From Artemia franciscana (taxonomy: Eukaryota; Arthropoda; Branchiopoda; Anostraca; Artemiidae), in NCBI RefSeq assembly GCF_032884065.1, contig NC_088866.1:27844440-27908439 (forward strand): a DNA stretch of 64,000 bases. Direction: 5' to 3'. Each line of letters begins with the position of its first letter. Position 1 is the first letter of the stretch. This document shows positions 12,451 through 23,565 of the stretch, one piece after another. A program made the translations under genes and the position numbers. The notes beneath the pieces are model-generated. The model did no database searches. It was not told the origin of the DNA and saw only the letters and a list, made by a program, of their open reading frames with translations.

Positions 12451-12889
12451 TTTCAGTATAAAAAGTATAAAGCGGGACTACTGTAATAGTTATGGTACAA
12501 AACCCTTAAATGAAGATTTGCAAGAACACCTCTCTTATACTTCCACTCAAAATCTTTAGTAGGTTATGCAATTATGGTCCAACAAATACCAATAGATTAA
12601 TTCGGATCAATAAAGACGTGACAAATTATGTCTCAGGTCAGAATATCAAGCGTTCAATGACCTAATTGGGCATGATTTTTTTCAGTCATGGTTTTCTCCC
12701 TTCTATGTGATTATCATTCCGATAATTCACTATTTTTGCAAGTTGCTCATTAAGATAAGGATAAATTATTGTTATGTTTACCTATTCAAAATGTTTACCT
12801 ATTTTTATTATTTAATAGACAAGGTAATGCGTTTTGTAACATATTGCATATGGTAAAATCATAGTAACAAAAACCTATATGTATTTTTT
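12451..12889. other. No gene seen
   Basis: AT-rich spacer between the module array and the reversed HINE-like element. Confidence 0.45.
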
Positions 12890-12934
12890 TTATGTCACTT
12901 AGTAATAACCAAGTGACATATAGCAATCACAAGT

Positions 12935-13003
12935 TCTGTCGGTCTGTCTGCCTGTCGGTCTGTCTGTCTGTCGGGCTGTCTGTCTGTCGGTCTGTCTGTC
13001 CCG
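12935..13003 (-). repeat. GTCT/GTCG microsatellite in HINE-like copy 2
   Basis: About 17 tetranucleotide units of GTCN, the complement of the GACN block in copies 1 and 3. Confidence 0.8.
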
Positions 13004-14779
13004 GTTTTGCTACTTTAGGTACTTCCAGATAAGCTAGGACATTGAAATTTGGCGTGGGTATCAGGGACCAGATCAGATTAAATAAGAAATAGTCTTTTTC
13101 CCGATTTGACCATCTGGGTGGAAATGGGGGCCGATTAATTCGCAAAAACAGAAAAAATTAAGTATTTTTAACTTACGAATGGGTGATATGATCGTAATGA
13201 AATTTGATGTTTGGAAGGATATTGTGTCTCAGAGCTCTTATTTTAAATTCCGACTAGATCCGGTGACATTGGGGGGAGTTGGAAGGGGGAAACCTAAAAT
13301 CTTGGAAAACGCTTAGAGTGGAGGGATCGGGATGACACTTGTTATGAAAAATAAGCAGAAGTCATAGGTACGTAATTGACATAACCGGAATGAATCTGCT
13401 CTGTTTGGAGGAGTTGGGAGGGGGGTTAATTCTGAAAAATTAGAAAAAATGAGGTACTTTTAACTTACAAGAAGTGATCGGATCTGAATGAAATTTGAAG
13501 TTTGGGAGGATATCATATCTCAGAGCTCTTATTTAAAATTCAAACTGGATCCGGTGACATTGGGGGGAATTGAGGGGGGAACCTAAAATCTTGGAAAACG
13601 CTTAGAGTGGAGGGATCGGGATGAAAATTGGTAGGGAAAATAAGTACAAGTCCTAGATACGTGATTGACATAACCGGAACGGATCTGCTCTCTTCGGGGG
13701 AGTTGGAGGGAGGGTAAATTCTGAAAAATTAGAAAAAATGAGATATTTTGTAACTTACGAAGGAGTGATCGGATCTTAATAAAATTTGATGTTTGGGAGG
13801 ATATCATGTTTCAGAGCTCTTATTTTAAATTCTAACCGGATTCGGTGAAGGGGAAGTTAGGGGGGGGGGGGTGGAACCTAAAATCTTTGAAAACGCTTAG
13901 AGTGGAGGGATCGGGATTAAACTTGGTAAGAAAAAAAGTACAAGTCCTAGATACGGGAATGGCATAACTGGAACGGATCTGCTCTCTTTGGGGGAGTTGG
14001 GGGGAGGGTTAATTCTAAAAAATAGAAAAAATGAAGTATTTTTAACTTACGAAAGAGTGATCGTATCTTAATGAAATTTCATATTTAGAAGGAACTCGAA
14101 ACTCAGATTTTTTGTTTTAAATCCCGACAGGATCTAGTGTCATTAGGGGGGGGGGAATCTTGGAAAACGCTTAAAGTACAGAGATCAGGATGAAACTTGG
14201 TGAAAAGAATTAGCACAAGTCCAAGATAAGTAACTGACATATCCAGACTGGATCCGCTCTCTTTGGTGGAGTTGGGGAGGGGAGTAATTAGGAAAATTAG
14301 AAAAAATCAGGTATTTGTAACTTAAGAACGGATGATCAGATCTTAATGAAATTTGATATTTAGAAGGATCTTGTGCTTTAAAGCTCCAATTTTAAATCCA
14401 GACCAGATCTTGTGACATATATGGGAGTTGGAGGGGGAAACCGGAATTCTTGGAAAACGTGAAAAATGAGATATCTTTTTTCGAGTGACGAATGATCGGA
14501 TCTTAATGAATTTTGATATTTAGAAGGACCCCGTGACTCAGAGTTTTTATTTTAAATTCGACCGGCATTAAGCCTCTAATTGTGTTGCGGAGCAACACTA
14601 CTGCTTTCGTAGTTTTTTTTTACCGTGATCAGCGACCTGTAGCTCCGAAGTGGTAAGAGTTAAAAATTCGAAATTTTTCAGAGGGAAGGGAAACGTGAAA
14701 CAGAGTAAAAAAGTTCCAGAGAAGTTCCTAAAATTTCTAACAGTTTAACATAAAAAAAAATAAAACCGTTTTTTTCTTA

Positions 14780-15790
14780 GAAACTCTGCGTTCGATGTTT
14801 GGCGTCAAGTTAAGACGACCCTAGCTTCGGAAATAAACTTGTTAGAAATACAGTCATGCTGAACTCATGTAGAACTTTCATTTGTCTCTTCGAGAATCCC
14901 AGCACAAAATTCCGTAGCTCTTACAGATTTCCCGGAAATAATTCCGGAAAAGTCCATCTCGTTCCGATTTTTTTTTGGAATTTTCTCAAATTTTCGATTT
15001 TGATGTTTCTTATATTTTTATCGAGTAGTGCTATGAAAAGTATGCAAGAAGAAGTGAAGTGTTCTATATACCTAGTTGCTTCGTTCTCTAAGAAATAATT
15101 TCCGAAGTTTCGACGTTCTAGAGGTAACTTCTGTTCTGGACCAGCTAGAATTTTTTTTCCAACGCGGTTCGACAGGTCTCGATCTCCTAACAACTGGAGC
15201 TTACAATAATTTCTCCAAAATAAAATTCCTTCTGTGGGTTTTTCTATTTGGAAGTTTTGTCATGCCCTCGGGGCAATTTAAATTTTTTGGTGAATGTGGT
15301 TTGTTTTATATTTTCCTAGCTTAGACCACCAAAAGTTAAGCAGAAAACTAGAAGACGTTATTTCCGTATCTCTTTCAGATTTCCCGAAAATAATTCCCGA
15401 AATGTGCGTCTAGAAACATAATACTTCGAATTGGCATCGGCCCTAGTTAAGACGGCCCTAGTTTCTGAAGTAAACGTTTTAGAGATAAAATAATTATGAA
15501 CTCATATAGAACTTTTATTGATGTTTCTCGTTTATTTCTGGACCAGCTAAACATTTTACCAAACACAGTTTAGTAGGAGCTCGAAATAAAACCATATCAA
15601 AGATGCTTCAAGATAACAATCGAAGCCGCATTAGAAAAATGTCCTCTGAAGGACATAATGAGGACTGTTGCTCCGCAACTGTGTCCCGTAGGGCACAGTT
15701 GCACGTGTTGCTCCGCAACTGTGCCCTAAGGAACAAGGCACAGTTGCTGCAACACTTCCCGTTGCACAGGCAACGGAGGTCTAGTTTTCC
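14780..15790. repeat. Two diverged direct repeats and GTTGC hairpins inside copy 2
   Basis: Sequence near 14805-15190 ('AAGTTAAGACGACCCTAG', 'CAGATTTCCCGGAAATAATT') returns near 15375-15600 ('AGTTAAGACGGCCCTAG', 'CAGATTTCCCGAAAATAATT'). Several short stem-loops of the type GTTGCTCCGCAAC lie at 15660-15760, and GTGTTGCGGAGCAACAC is at 14586. No coding frame is credible. Confidence 0.5.
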
Positions 15791-15912
15791 TTATAAAGCA
15801 ATCTATTGATTCTTAGAATTTTGCTAGAGCTCATACCATATGAGTTCTTGGCTCTTGGCTCTTCCGACCTCGTCAAGAGTGCCATAAGAGCTCTCAGCTC
15901 TTGCTTTCAGTG

Positions 15913-16794
15913 ATATTTTCTTAGTTGTCAGGTTATATTCCAACTTTTTTGGTTTATTGCTATTGCTCACCGGTGTGTCTAAAAATGTTTTCGTGTTTAG
16001 GAGGGGAGTTGAGGTTTATTGAAACAAATGTACGAAAATCTGCTTATGTTTTTAAAACCTTGAAAATTTTCTTTTGAAAAAAATAGTTACTTCTAGAATG
16101 CCAAGGAAATCGATGCGCAATAAAAATCTAAGAAATTGTTTCTTCGTATGCAGTTAATTTTTAATATAGAATAGTGTTAGTTTTCTTATATTTTCTGCAT
16201 GGCATATAACTTAATTATAAGGTTAAATTCTAACCAATGTTGGTTTTAATTTTTGAAGACTCAACTAGTTCCATACTAAATTTGGTTCTCAGGGCCTAAA
16301 TATTTATTGTTTTAAATTAATACTTTTTGTTGTAAATTTGATGTTTTGCAAGAATACTCCGCTAGTTCCATATAAATATGGCGGATATTTCTGTTACTAC
16401 AAATACATTAAAAAAAATAAGCAGAATTTGTAATTGTTTATTGATTTTCCTATTAAAATGGATTTACAACATTCATTATTACAAAAGATTTTTTAACATA
16501 GCCTCACTCAATGTTAAATCACTTCTTCAAGTGATGTTTCTGTCCTTAGAATATTCTTAGGGAAATCGAGAAATCCCTTCAGCCGTCTAAAAAGTCCACA
16601 AGTACAACTTGTTTAGTCATATAAAACGATTACCATTACCTTATTGACAAAAGTTCACGTATTTTCGGAATGCCCCTAGTTTTATTGTATTTTGTGTTAC
16701 TGGAGTATTGTATTTTGTGAAACAGCCAAAGCTATATTAGTAGCCCATTTACTCGACGTAAATAACATCGAAGACCACACTATCTTTCCGTGAC
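15913..16794. other. No gene; one member of a ~1-kb-spaced direct repeat
   Basis: AT-rich. About 16005-16180 ('CCTTGAAAATTTTC', 'TAGTTACTTCTAGAATGCCA', 'GATGCGCAATA') is repeated at about 17075-17260. The palindromic MITE lies between the two copies. Confidence 0.5.
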
Positions 16795-17023
16795 GAAAGT
16801 ATAACAGTTCAAAATAGGGATGAAACCTTTTAATTGACAGTGAACAAATATAAAAATTTATAACTGGATATTTCGAACACATATACAGTGTCCATCATCA
16901 ACAGTAAAAGTTTTACTGCTGATGATGAACACTGTATATGTGTTCGACATATCCAGTAAAATTTTTAAATCTTTTCACTGTCAATTAAAAGCTTTCATCC
17001 CTATTTTGAACTGTTATACTTTT
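16795..17023. mobile_element. Palindromic MITE (~114-bp arms, almost no loop)
   Basis: The left arm runs AAGTATAACAGTTCAAAATA through ATACAGTGTCCATCATCA. The right arm is its reverse complement, ending CTGTTATACTTTT. The centre is at about 16910 in CAGTAAAAGTTTTACTG. The arms differ by only a few bases, so this is either a young insertion or one kept similar by hairpin-mediated repair. No coding potential. Confidence 0.85.
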
Positions 17024-18599
17024 GTACGCCATTAAAAATAAATAATAGTAACTTATTTGTTTCAAAGTCAGGTTATAGGGTATGAGTTCACAAAACATTG
17101 TGATAGATACAAAATTTTGCTTAGGTTTTGAAAACCTTGAAAATATTCGTAAGAAAAATTGTTACTTCTTGAATACCACAGAAATCCATGCGCAATATCA
17201 ATCTTAGAAGTTAATTATTAGTGCGCAGTTCCTTTATTATATAGAATAACTGCTGAGGATATTAATCTGAAAGCTTAAAGCCATGTTGAGGGAAATGTTG
17301 AAGGGCCGATAGAGGGGATACGATAGAGGTAGATACTCCTCAATATATTATTAGGTGAACCTAAAATGTTAATTAAGGGGAAACTGCTTTATGTGTTGCC
17401 AAACTCATTGCCATAACACACTGAAGTTTGAATTATGCCACAACACACAAAGAATTATGACAAAAAATCAACTTATTTTTGCCACAACACACAAAGAATT
17501 ATGACAAAAAATCAACTTTGCTGTAAAGAGCGATGGCTGAGGAAGGGATCTCTTCATTTAGAAATTATTTTCTGTTTGTCTTGAGTTTTAGGATTGCTCC
17601 TTACTTTCATTTTAAAAAAACTTGTTTTTTTTATTTAACTCTGACAGTTTTTAAAATCATGCCGGGAAACCCCCTCCCTCCCCTTTCTAAATTTTCCAGT
17701 TGAAATTTTCCTCACAGAAAATTTTCCTGTTGAATTTCCTTAACCCCAATTTTTTTTAGAGTTCCCAATAAAATATATAATATGTATATCACAGGAAAAT
17801 CGACTAGCCTACATCCCTTTTCCCAGGAGCTTTGGGGATCAAGTCAACCTAAGGGTAGAGTCACTAAATCTTTCAAGGCTTTTACATCAAGTGGTTGTCT
17901 GAAAATAGTAATCTGATGTCTTTGGGAAAGGGGGAAAACTCCATCTGTGATTTTTCTGTTGGCAAAAAATACAAAACTCCACATTTTTTAAAATAGGAGC
18001 TTAAAACTCCGACAATAGGGTGTTCAGGTATGTAGAATCTGATAGCCCTTTTTATATGTTTTGTTTTTTCATCACTGATCAAAAATTATTTTTTCCTTTT
18101 TTTTTCGAAAGAGCTAAAAGGTCTAGTACCTATGCTTCCAGGGATGCAGTGCTACTCACAGCACCAAAATCAAGGAAAGCAAATTATGCAATTTGCCACT
18201 TTTTTGTGCAGGATTTATTATTAGGAAAGGGGGGTATTTTTGACTTAAAGGTGTTGAAAAACACTAAAGGTATTAAGGCAAAACTTTGGGGAATGTTGAG
18301 AGGCTTGTTAAACTAAATCAAAACATATTATGCACTTCTAGTTGATGAAAAAGGAGTATCTGCATTATCACAAGAAAAGCATAGGGTATTAAATTCAAAC
18401 TTCCAGGTCATGCTCAGGAGGGTGTTCAAAAGCTGCTGGAGGACAACCAATCCCCTTTCCACTCTCTGTTTTAGCTGCTCTTCCTCCAAGGATACCTTAT
18501 TAAATTACTATACCTCTAGGGATGAAAACTCCCAAAAGCCCATTTGGCCAGTGCTGTAAGTTCTACAAGTTGTCTATTGTTTATATACAATTTTAAATA
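17024..18599. other. No gene; small repeats
   Basis: 17433-17513 contains a ~43-bp unit twice in tandem (TGCCACAACACACAAAGAAT). 17640-17760 is a scrap of the 'TTTTCC'-rich repeat also found at 35700-36060. The rest shows no supportable gene. Confidence 0.45.
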
Positions 18600-20770
18600 T
18601 CAGAGTTGTTTAATATCAGGGTCGTCGCTTAAACTTCAAAAAAGGCTCTCTCTGGAAGTTCTAGTGCCCTTTTTAAGAGTCAAAAGTGATCGAAGGGTAA
18701 CTAGCCCCACAAGCCCCCTTTTTCCCAAGTTCCTCGGATAAGAATTTTGAGATAGCCATTTTGGTAAAAATAGCTCAAAGATCATATAACAAAACCTTCG
18801 GTGTTGACAAAAACCCCCAGGGTTGGGAGAAGGCACTGTAAGTTATGCCCTGGGGGCACATATGGATCTTATTGAAGGGAAGCTCGAATAAACTTCAGAG
18901 AGGCCTCATTTGATTGGAAATTGAGACTTATAGTTCACTTTCAAAGAGTCAAAAGAGATCAGATGGCAACTTACCCTCCCCCTCCACGTCCTTTTTTCCT
19001 CAGACCTATCCAGTAAGAACTTTGAGATACTTTGTTTTTTAGTTCAAAGATCCTATAACAAAAACTCCAGGGTTGACACAACACCCCAGGGTCGGGGGTA
19101 GGTGCTGTAAGTTATGCCCTGGGGGTATATATGGATGTTATGGAAGCTATGCTCGTATAAACTTCAGAGAGGGCTCATTTGATTGGAAACTGAAAGCTGA
19201 AATCCCCTTCTTAAGAGTCAAAAGAGATCAGAGGGCAACACGCCCCCTCACTTACTTATTTCCTCAAACCCATCCGATAAAAATTTTGAGATAGCCATTT
19301 CTTTAAAAAATAGTTCAGAAATTAAATAACAAATCTCCGGTGTTGATACAACCCCCCAGAGGCCTGTGGGCAGGCGTTGTAAGTTGTGTCCTGGGGGCTT
19401 ATATGGTTCTTATGAAAGGGGTGCTTGTATAAACTTAATATAGAGCTAATTTGATTAGTAATTAAGTTATAGTTAACTTTTTGAGAGTCAAAAGAAATAG
19501 GAGAGCAACTAACCCTCCCCCTCCATACCCTATTTTCCTCGAACCTATCCGATAAGAACTTTCAGATAGCCTTTTTTTTAATAGTTCAAAGGTCATATAA
19601 CAAAAACTCCGGGATCCACAAAAACCCCCTAGGTCCCAGGGGCAGTCGTTGTAAGTTATGCCTAAGGGGTATTTATGGTTCTAATGGAAGTGATGCTCGT
19701 GTAAACTTCATAGAGTGCTCACTTGATTGGAAATTGAAAGTTTTAATTCAGTTTTAAAGAGTCAAAAGATATCGAAGGGCAATACCCCCTCCCTCTTGTT
19801 CTTTTTTCCCCATAACCCATCCGATACCAATTTTTAGATAGCCATTTGTTTTGACAAACTGTTCAAAAATTAAATAAAAAAATTCCTGGTGTTGATACAC
19901 ACCCCCTCCCCAGGGGCCTCTGGTTAGGCGTTGTAAATTATGTCCTGGGGGCGTTTGTGTTTCTTATGAAAGGGATGCTCGTATAAACTTGAGATAGGGC
20001 CCATTTGATTGGAAATTGAAAATTTTTGTTCAGTTTCTAAGAGTCAAAAGAGATCAGGGGATAACAAGCCCTCCCCACGCCCCTTTTCCCCGAATATATC
20101 CAATACAAATTTTGCAATAGCCATTTGGCTAAAAATAGTTAAAAGGTCAAATAATAAAAACTCCGATGTCAACACAACTCCCTAGGTCCCGGGGCAGGCG
20201 TTGCAAGGAAGGTTTTTATTTAAGGGGTGGTCGTATAAACTTCGGAGGTGGCTCAATTGATTAGAAATTAAAAGTTCTAGTTCACCTTTTAAGATCAAAA
20301 GACATTCAAGCGTAACTAGGCCCCCCACCAGCCCTTTTCCCCACATCCATCTGATACAAATTTTGATAGCCATTTTTTAAAAATATTTTAAACATCAGGT
20401 AACACATATTCTGGGATTGAAACAACCCCTCAGAGCCAGGAGCAAATGTTTTAAGTTATGCCCAGGAGGCATATAAGGTTATGCAAGGGGTGGTCACATA
20501 AACTCTGGTGGCTCATTTGATCGGAAATTGAAAGTTCCTGTTACCTTACAAGAGTCATAAGTGATGGCGATGGCGACTATCCCCCTTCCTCCCAACCTTT
20601 TTTTCCCGAAATTTGTTCAATCGAATTTTTCATATAGCCATTTTGTTCAAAATAGATCGAAGATAATACTACAAAAATCCAGAAATAAGATAGCCCCCGT
20701 CACCGAATGTGGGGGTAAGTGCTGTAAAATATGCCATGAGGAAATAAGGTTTTTATTTAACACCTCAACC
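18600..20770 (+). repeat. Tandem array of the ~270-bp 'GAGATAGCC' module, block 2
   Basis: Eight units in head-to-tail order, with the 'TAAACTT' landmark near 18620, 18890, 19155, 19427, 19698, 19978, 20230 and 20488 (spacing about 252-280). Each has the 'GAGTCAAAAG', C-rich, 'GATAGCC' and 'TAAGTTATGCCCTGGGGG' segments. Units differ at many positions, so the array is old or not homogenised. It matches block 1 in orientation and monomer. Confidence 0.85.
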
Positions 20771-20784
20771 TGAACTTTAAGCTG

Positions 20785-21062
20785 TAGAACATGCTAGTCG
20801 AAGCAATTCACACTATCGTGGCAATATGCAGCTGCCCCGTGACAGCTCTATGATACGAATTATCATTGCTAAGACATTTCTAGACATTTCTGGATACAAT
20901 ATTATACTTACGAGTCTATTGATTAGTGTTTTCGTAAGCCAACCCTTTCACAGTGACCCAAAACACTTCACACAACCAGGGTATTAAAAAGCTGCCCCCT
21001 GGCATCTTTCATCATATCTAATGCATTTTTAAGCCTTCACAACAAAAATCAAGGAGGCAAAC
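20785..21062 (+). repeat. Partial copy of the ~590-bp repeat
   Basis: Shares 'GGCAATATGCAGCTGCCCC', 'AAGACATTTCTAGACATTTC', 'AAAACACTTCACA' and 'GCTGCCCCCTGGCA' with the tandem ~590-bp repeat at 22553-23565. It covers about half a unit. Confidence 0.75.
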
Positions 21063-21093
21063 TCGTGCCTCTATAAAGAGGCCACCCACGACA

Positions 21094-21700
21094 ATGTTAA
21101 GCGATCTTCGGTTCGTCCCTCTGCGACCAGTGGTCGCAGAGGGATGGGGAGGGATGCATTTCGTAGCCCGAGCTTCAACTAAGAAACCTGTCAAATTTCA
21201 TTCCCATCCAACTTTTCCTTCATGGGGAAAATCTGGCCGAAAGTTTCGACCCGTCAACCCCAGCCCCCCTTTAACGTTGTCCGATCGGGATGAAATTGAC
21301 AAGTTAAGGTCCCCTAGGGCCCAGGGGCTTATCCACGAAATGTCAGCTCGATCCGATAACTCTTTCCAGAAACCAGGCATAGCCACTTAAAATTCATTTT
21401 CTTTTTTTTTCCTCGACGCCTACAGGTCACAGCCGACATCGGATCTGGGTGTACGAAGACTCATTCGATTCGGAATTCTCCGAGTAATTTTCCTTGTAAG
21501 TTTCGTAGGAAAATCTTAACCCCCCGAAAGTTTCGACCCCCCAACCCACCCCCCTTGTAACGTTGTCGAATCGGGCTGAAATTCACAAGTTAAGGTCCCC
21601 TACGGCCCAGGAGCTTATCCGCGAAATTTCAGCTCGATCCGATAACTCCTTCCCTGTTTTCCAGAAACCACGCATTACCTACTTAATTAACGCATTTCTC
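21094..21700 (+). repeat. SINE-like repeat present twice, ~286 bp apart
   Basis: 'AAGTTTCGACCC', 'AACGTTGTC', 'ACAAGTTAAGGTCCCCTA' and 'TCAGCTCGATCCGATAACTC' occur in order at 21240-21362 and again at 21525-21650. A short perfect inverted repeat (CCCTCTGCGACCA / TGGTCGCAGAGGG) lies at 21117-21143. There is no protein or complete RNA gene. The class is not identified. Confidence 0.6.
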
Positions 21701-21768
21701 TCCATAAGAGCCCATGTTACTTTGAAATTTTTAAAAGTTATTGAAAAGTTATATTTACACACATGCAA

Positions 21769-21842
21769 GTGATTAGCTCAGTCGGTAGAGCGTGGGACTT
21801 CTAATCCTCGGGTCAAGGGTTCAAGTCCCTTACGGGCGGTTT
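21769..21842 (+). pseudogene. tRNA-Arg(TCT)-like unit, probably a tRNA pseudogene or SINE head
   Basis: A pol III A box (TAGCTCAGTCGG) and B box (GGTTCAAGTCC) are correctly spaced. The anticodon loop reads CTTCTAA, giving TCT (Arg), and the T stem AAGGG/CCCTT is perfect. The 3' acceptor strand ACGGGCG is present, but the 5' strand does not pair with it, and the anticodon stem has one mismatch. A T-run (pol III terminator) follows at 21841-21847. This is not a functional tRNA. It is either a decayed tRNA or the head of a tRNA-derived SINE. Confidence 0.65.
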
Positions 21843-21864
21843 TTTTTCACAACATCAAAAAAAT

Positions 21865-22548
21865 TTTGATAACACCTGGACAGCTTATCATTTGAGAGAT
21901 AACAGAATATTAGCTTCTTATGAGCAAAAGAAACATTTCGGTCATTCTATCTATTTTTTTTCTATTTTATACAATGATTTAAAAGCGGGGGGGACAGCCA
22001 CCCAAGTTCCTCTCCTAATTCCTGTACGAGGAGTACAGGAATTATTAAATTACATCCACCATGGATTGTAGAAAAAGGTACAGAAATAATATGAAAAAAA
22101 CTTCGTTTTCTTAAAGAGTTAAAGAGGCTGCGTCCCAAAGTCGAACCTTAAAACGTACAGGAATTAGAAGAGGCAGTTGGGGGGCTGCCGCCTCCCAAAC
22201 CCCCAGCTTTCTTTTGTACAGGTTTTTTGTTATTTTGCTAACCCCCCGCTCTTGGCTTCGGAAAGGCCCTCTTTTAATTAACAAAAAGTTGAAATGAGTG
22301 AATAATGGAATAACTTCGAAAAATGTTAAACACAAGAGGACAGGAGAACCATTGCGCCAAAACTAGTAATTAGTAACAATGAAGTCCCCCACAAAAAAAC
22401 CTGTACAAAAGAGTCTTTAAAAGCTGGGGGTTTGGGGGGCCGCAGCCCCCCAACTGCCTCTTCTAATTCCTGTACGTTTTAAGGTTCGACTTTGGGACGC
22501 AGCCTCTTTAACTCTTTAAGAAAACGAAGTTTTTTTCATATTATTAGT
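21865..22548 (+). mobile_element. Composite foldback element, copy 2
   Basis: Nearly identical over its length to 10150-10838. Foldback arms are at about 22088-22235 and 22390-22548. It begins a few bases after the T-run of the tRNA-like unit. The unique right flanks of the two copies diverge immediately after 'TTTTTTTCATATTAT', which marks the true right end. Confidence 0.75.
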
Positions 22549-22552
22549 TTAT

Positions 22553-23565
<1,013 letters not shown>

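Larger units (their letters stand above)
12890..15912 (-). mobile_element. HINE-like element, copy 2 (long form)
   Basis: Reverse orientation. The element's 3' end is at about 12890 (ATGTCACTTAGTA, the counterpart of ATGGCACTTGG), followed by the GTCT/GTCG microsatellite, then about six core units (landmark 'AACTTAC' near 13171, 13460, 13751, 14043 and 14318, with a shorter unit near 14480). The array ends near 14570 at CCGGCATTAAGCCTCT, matching the array edge of copy 3. The 5' terminus (GAGCTCAGCTCTTG-like block with 'AGAGTGCCATAAGAGCTC') is at 15797-15912. About 1.2 kb between these parts is absent from copies 1 and 3. Confidence 0.55.

Noticed and set aside
14856..15324. Frames of 80-90 codons on both strands in the long HINE-like copy
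   Set aside because: They overlap on opposite strands, differ between the two internal direct repeats and show no domain.
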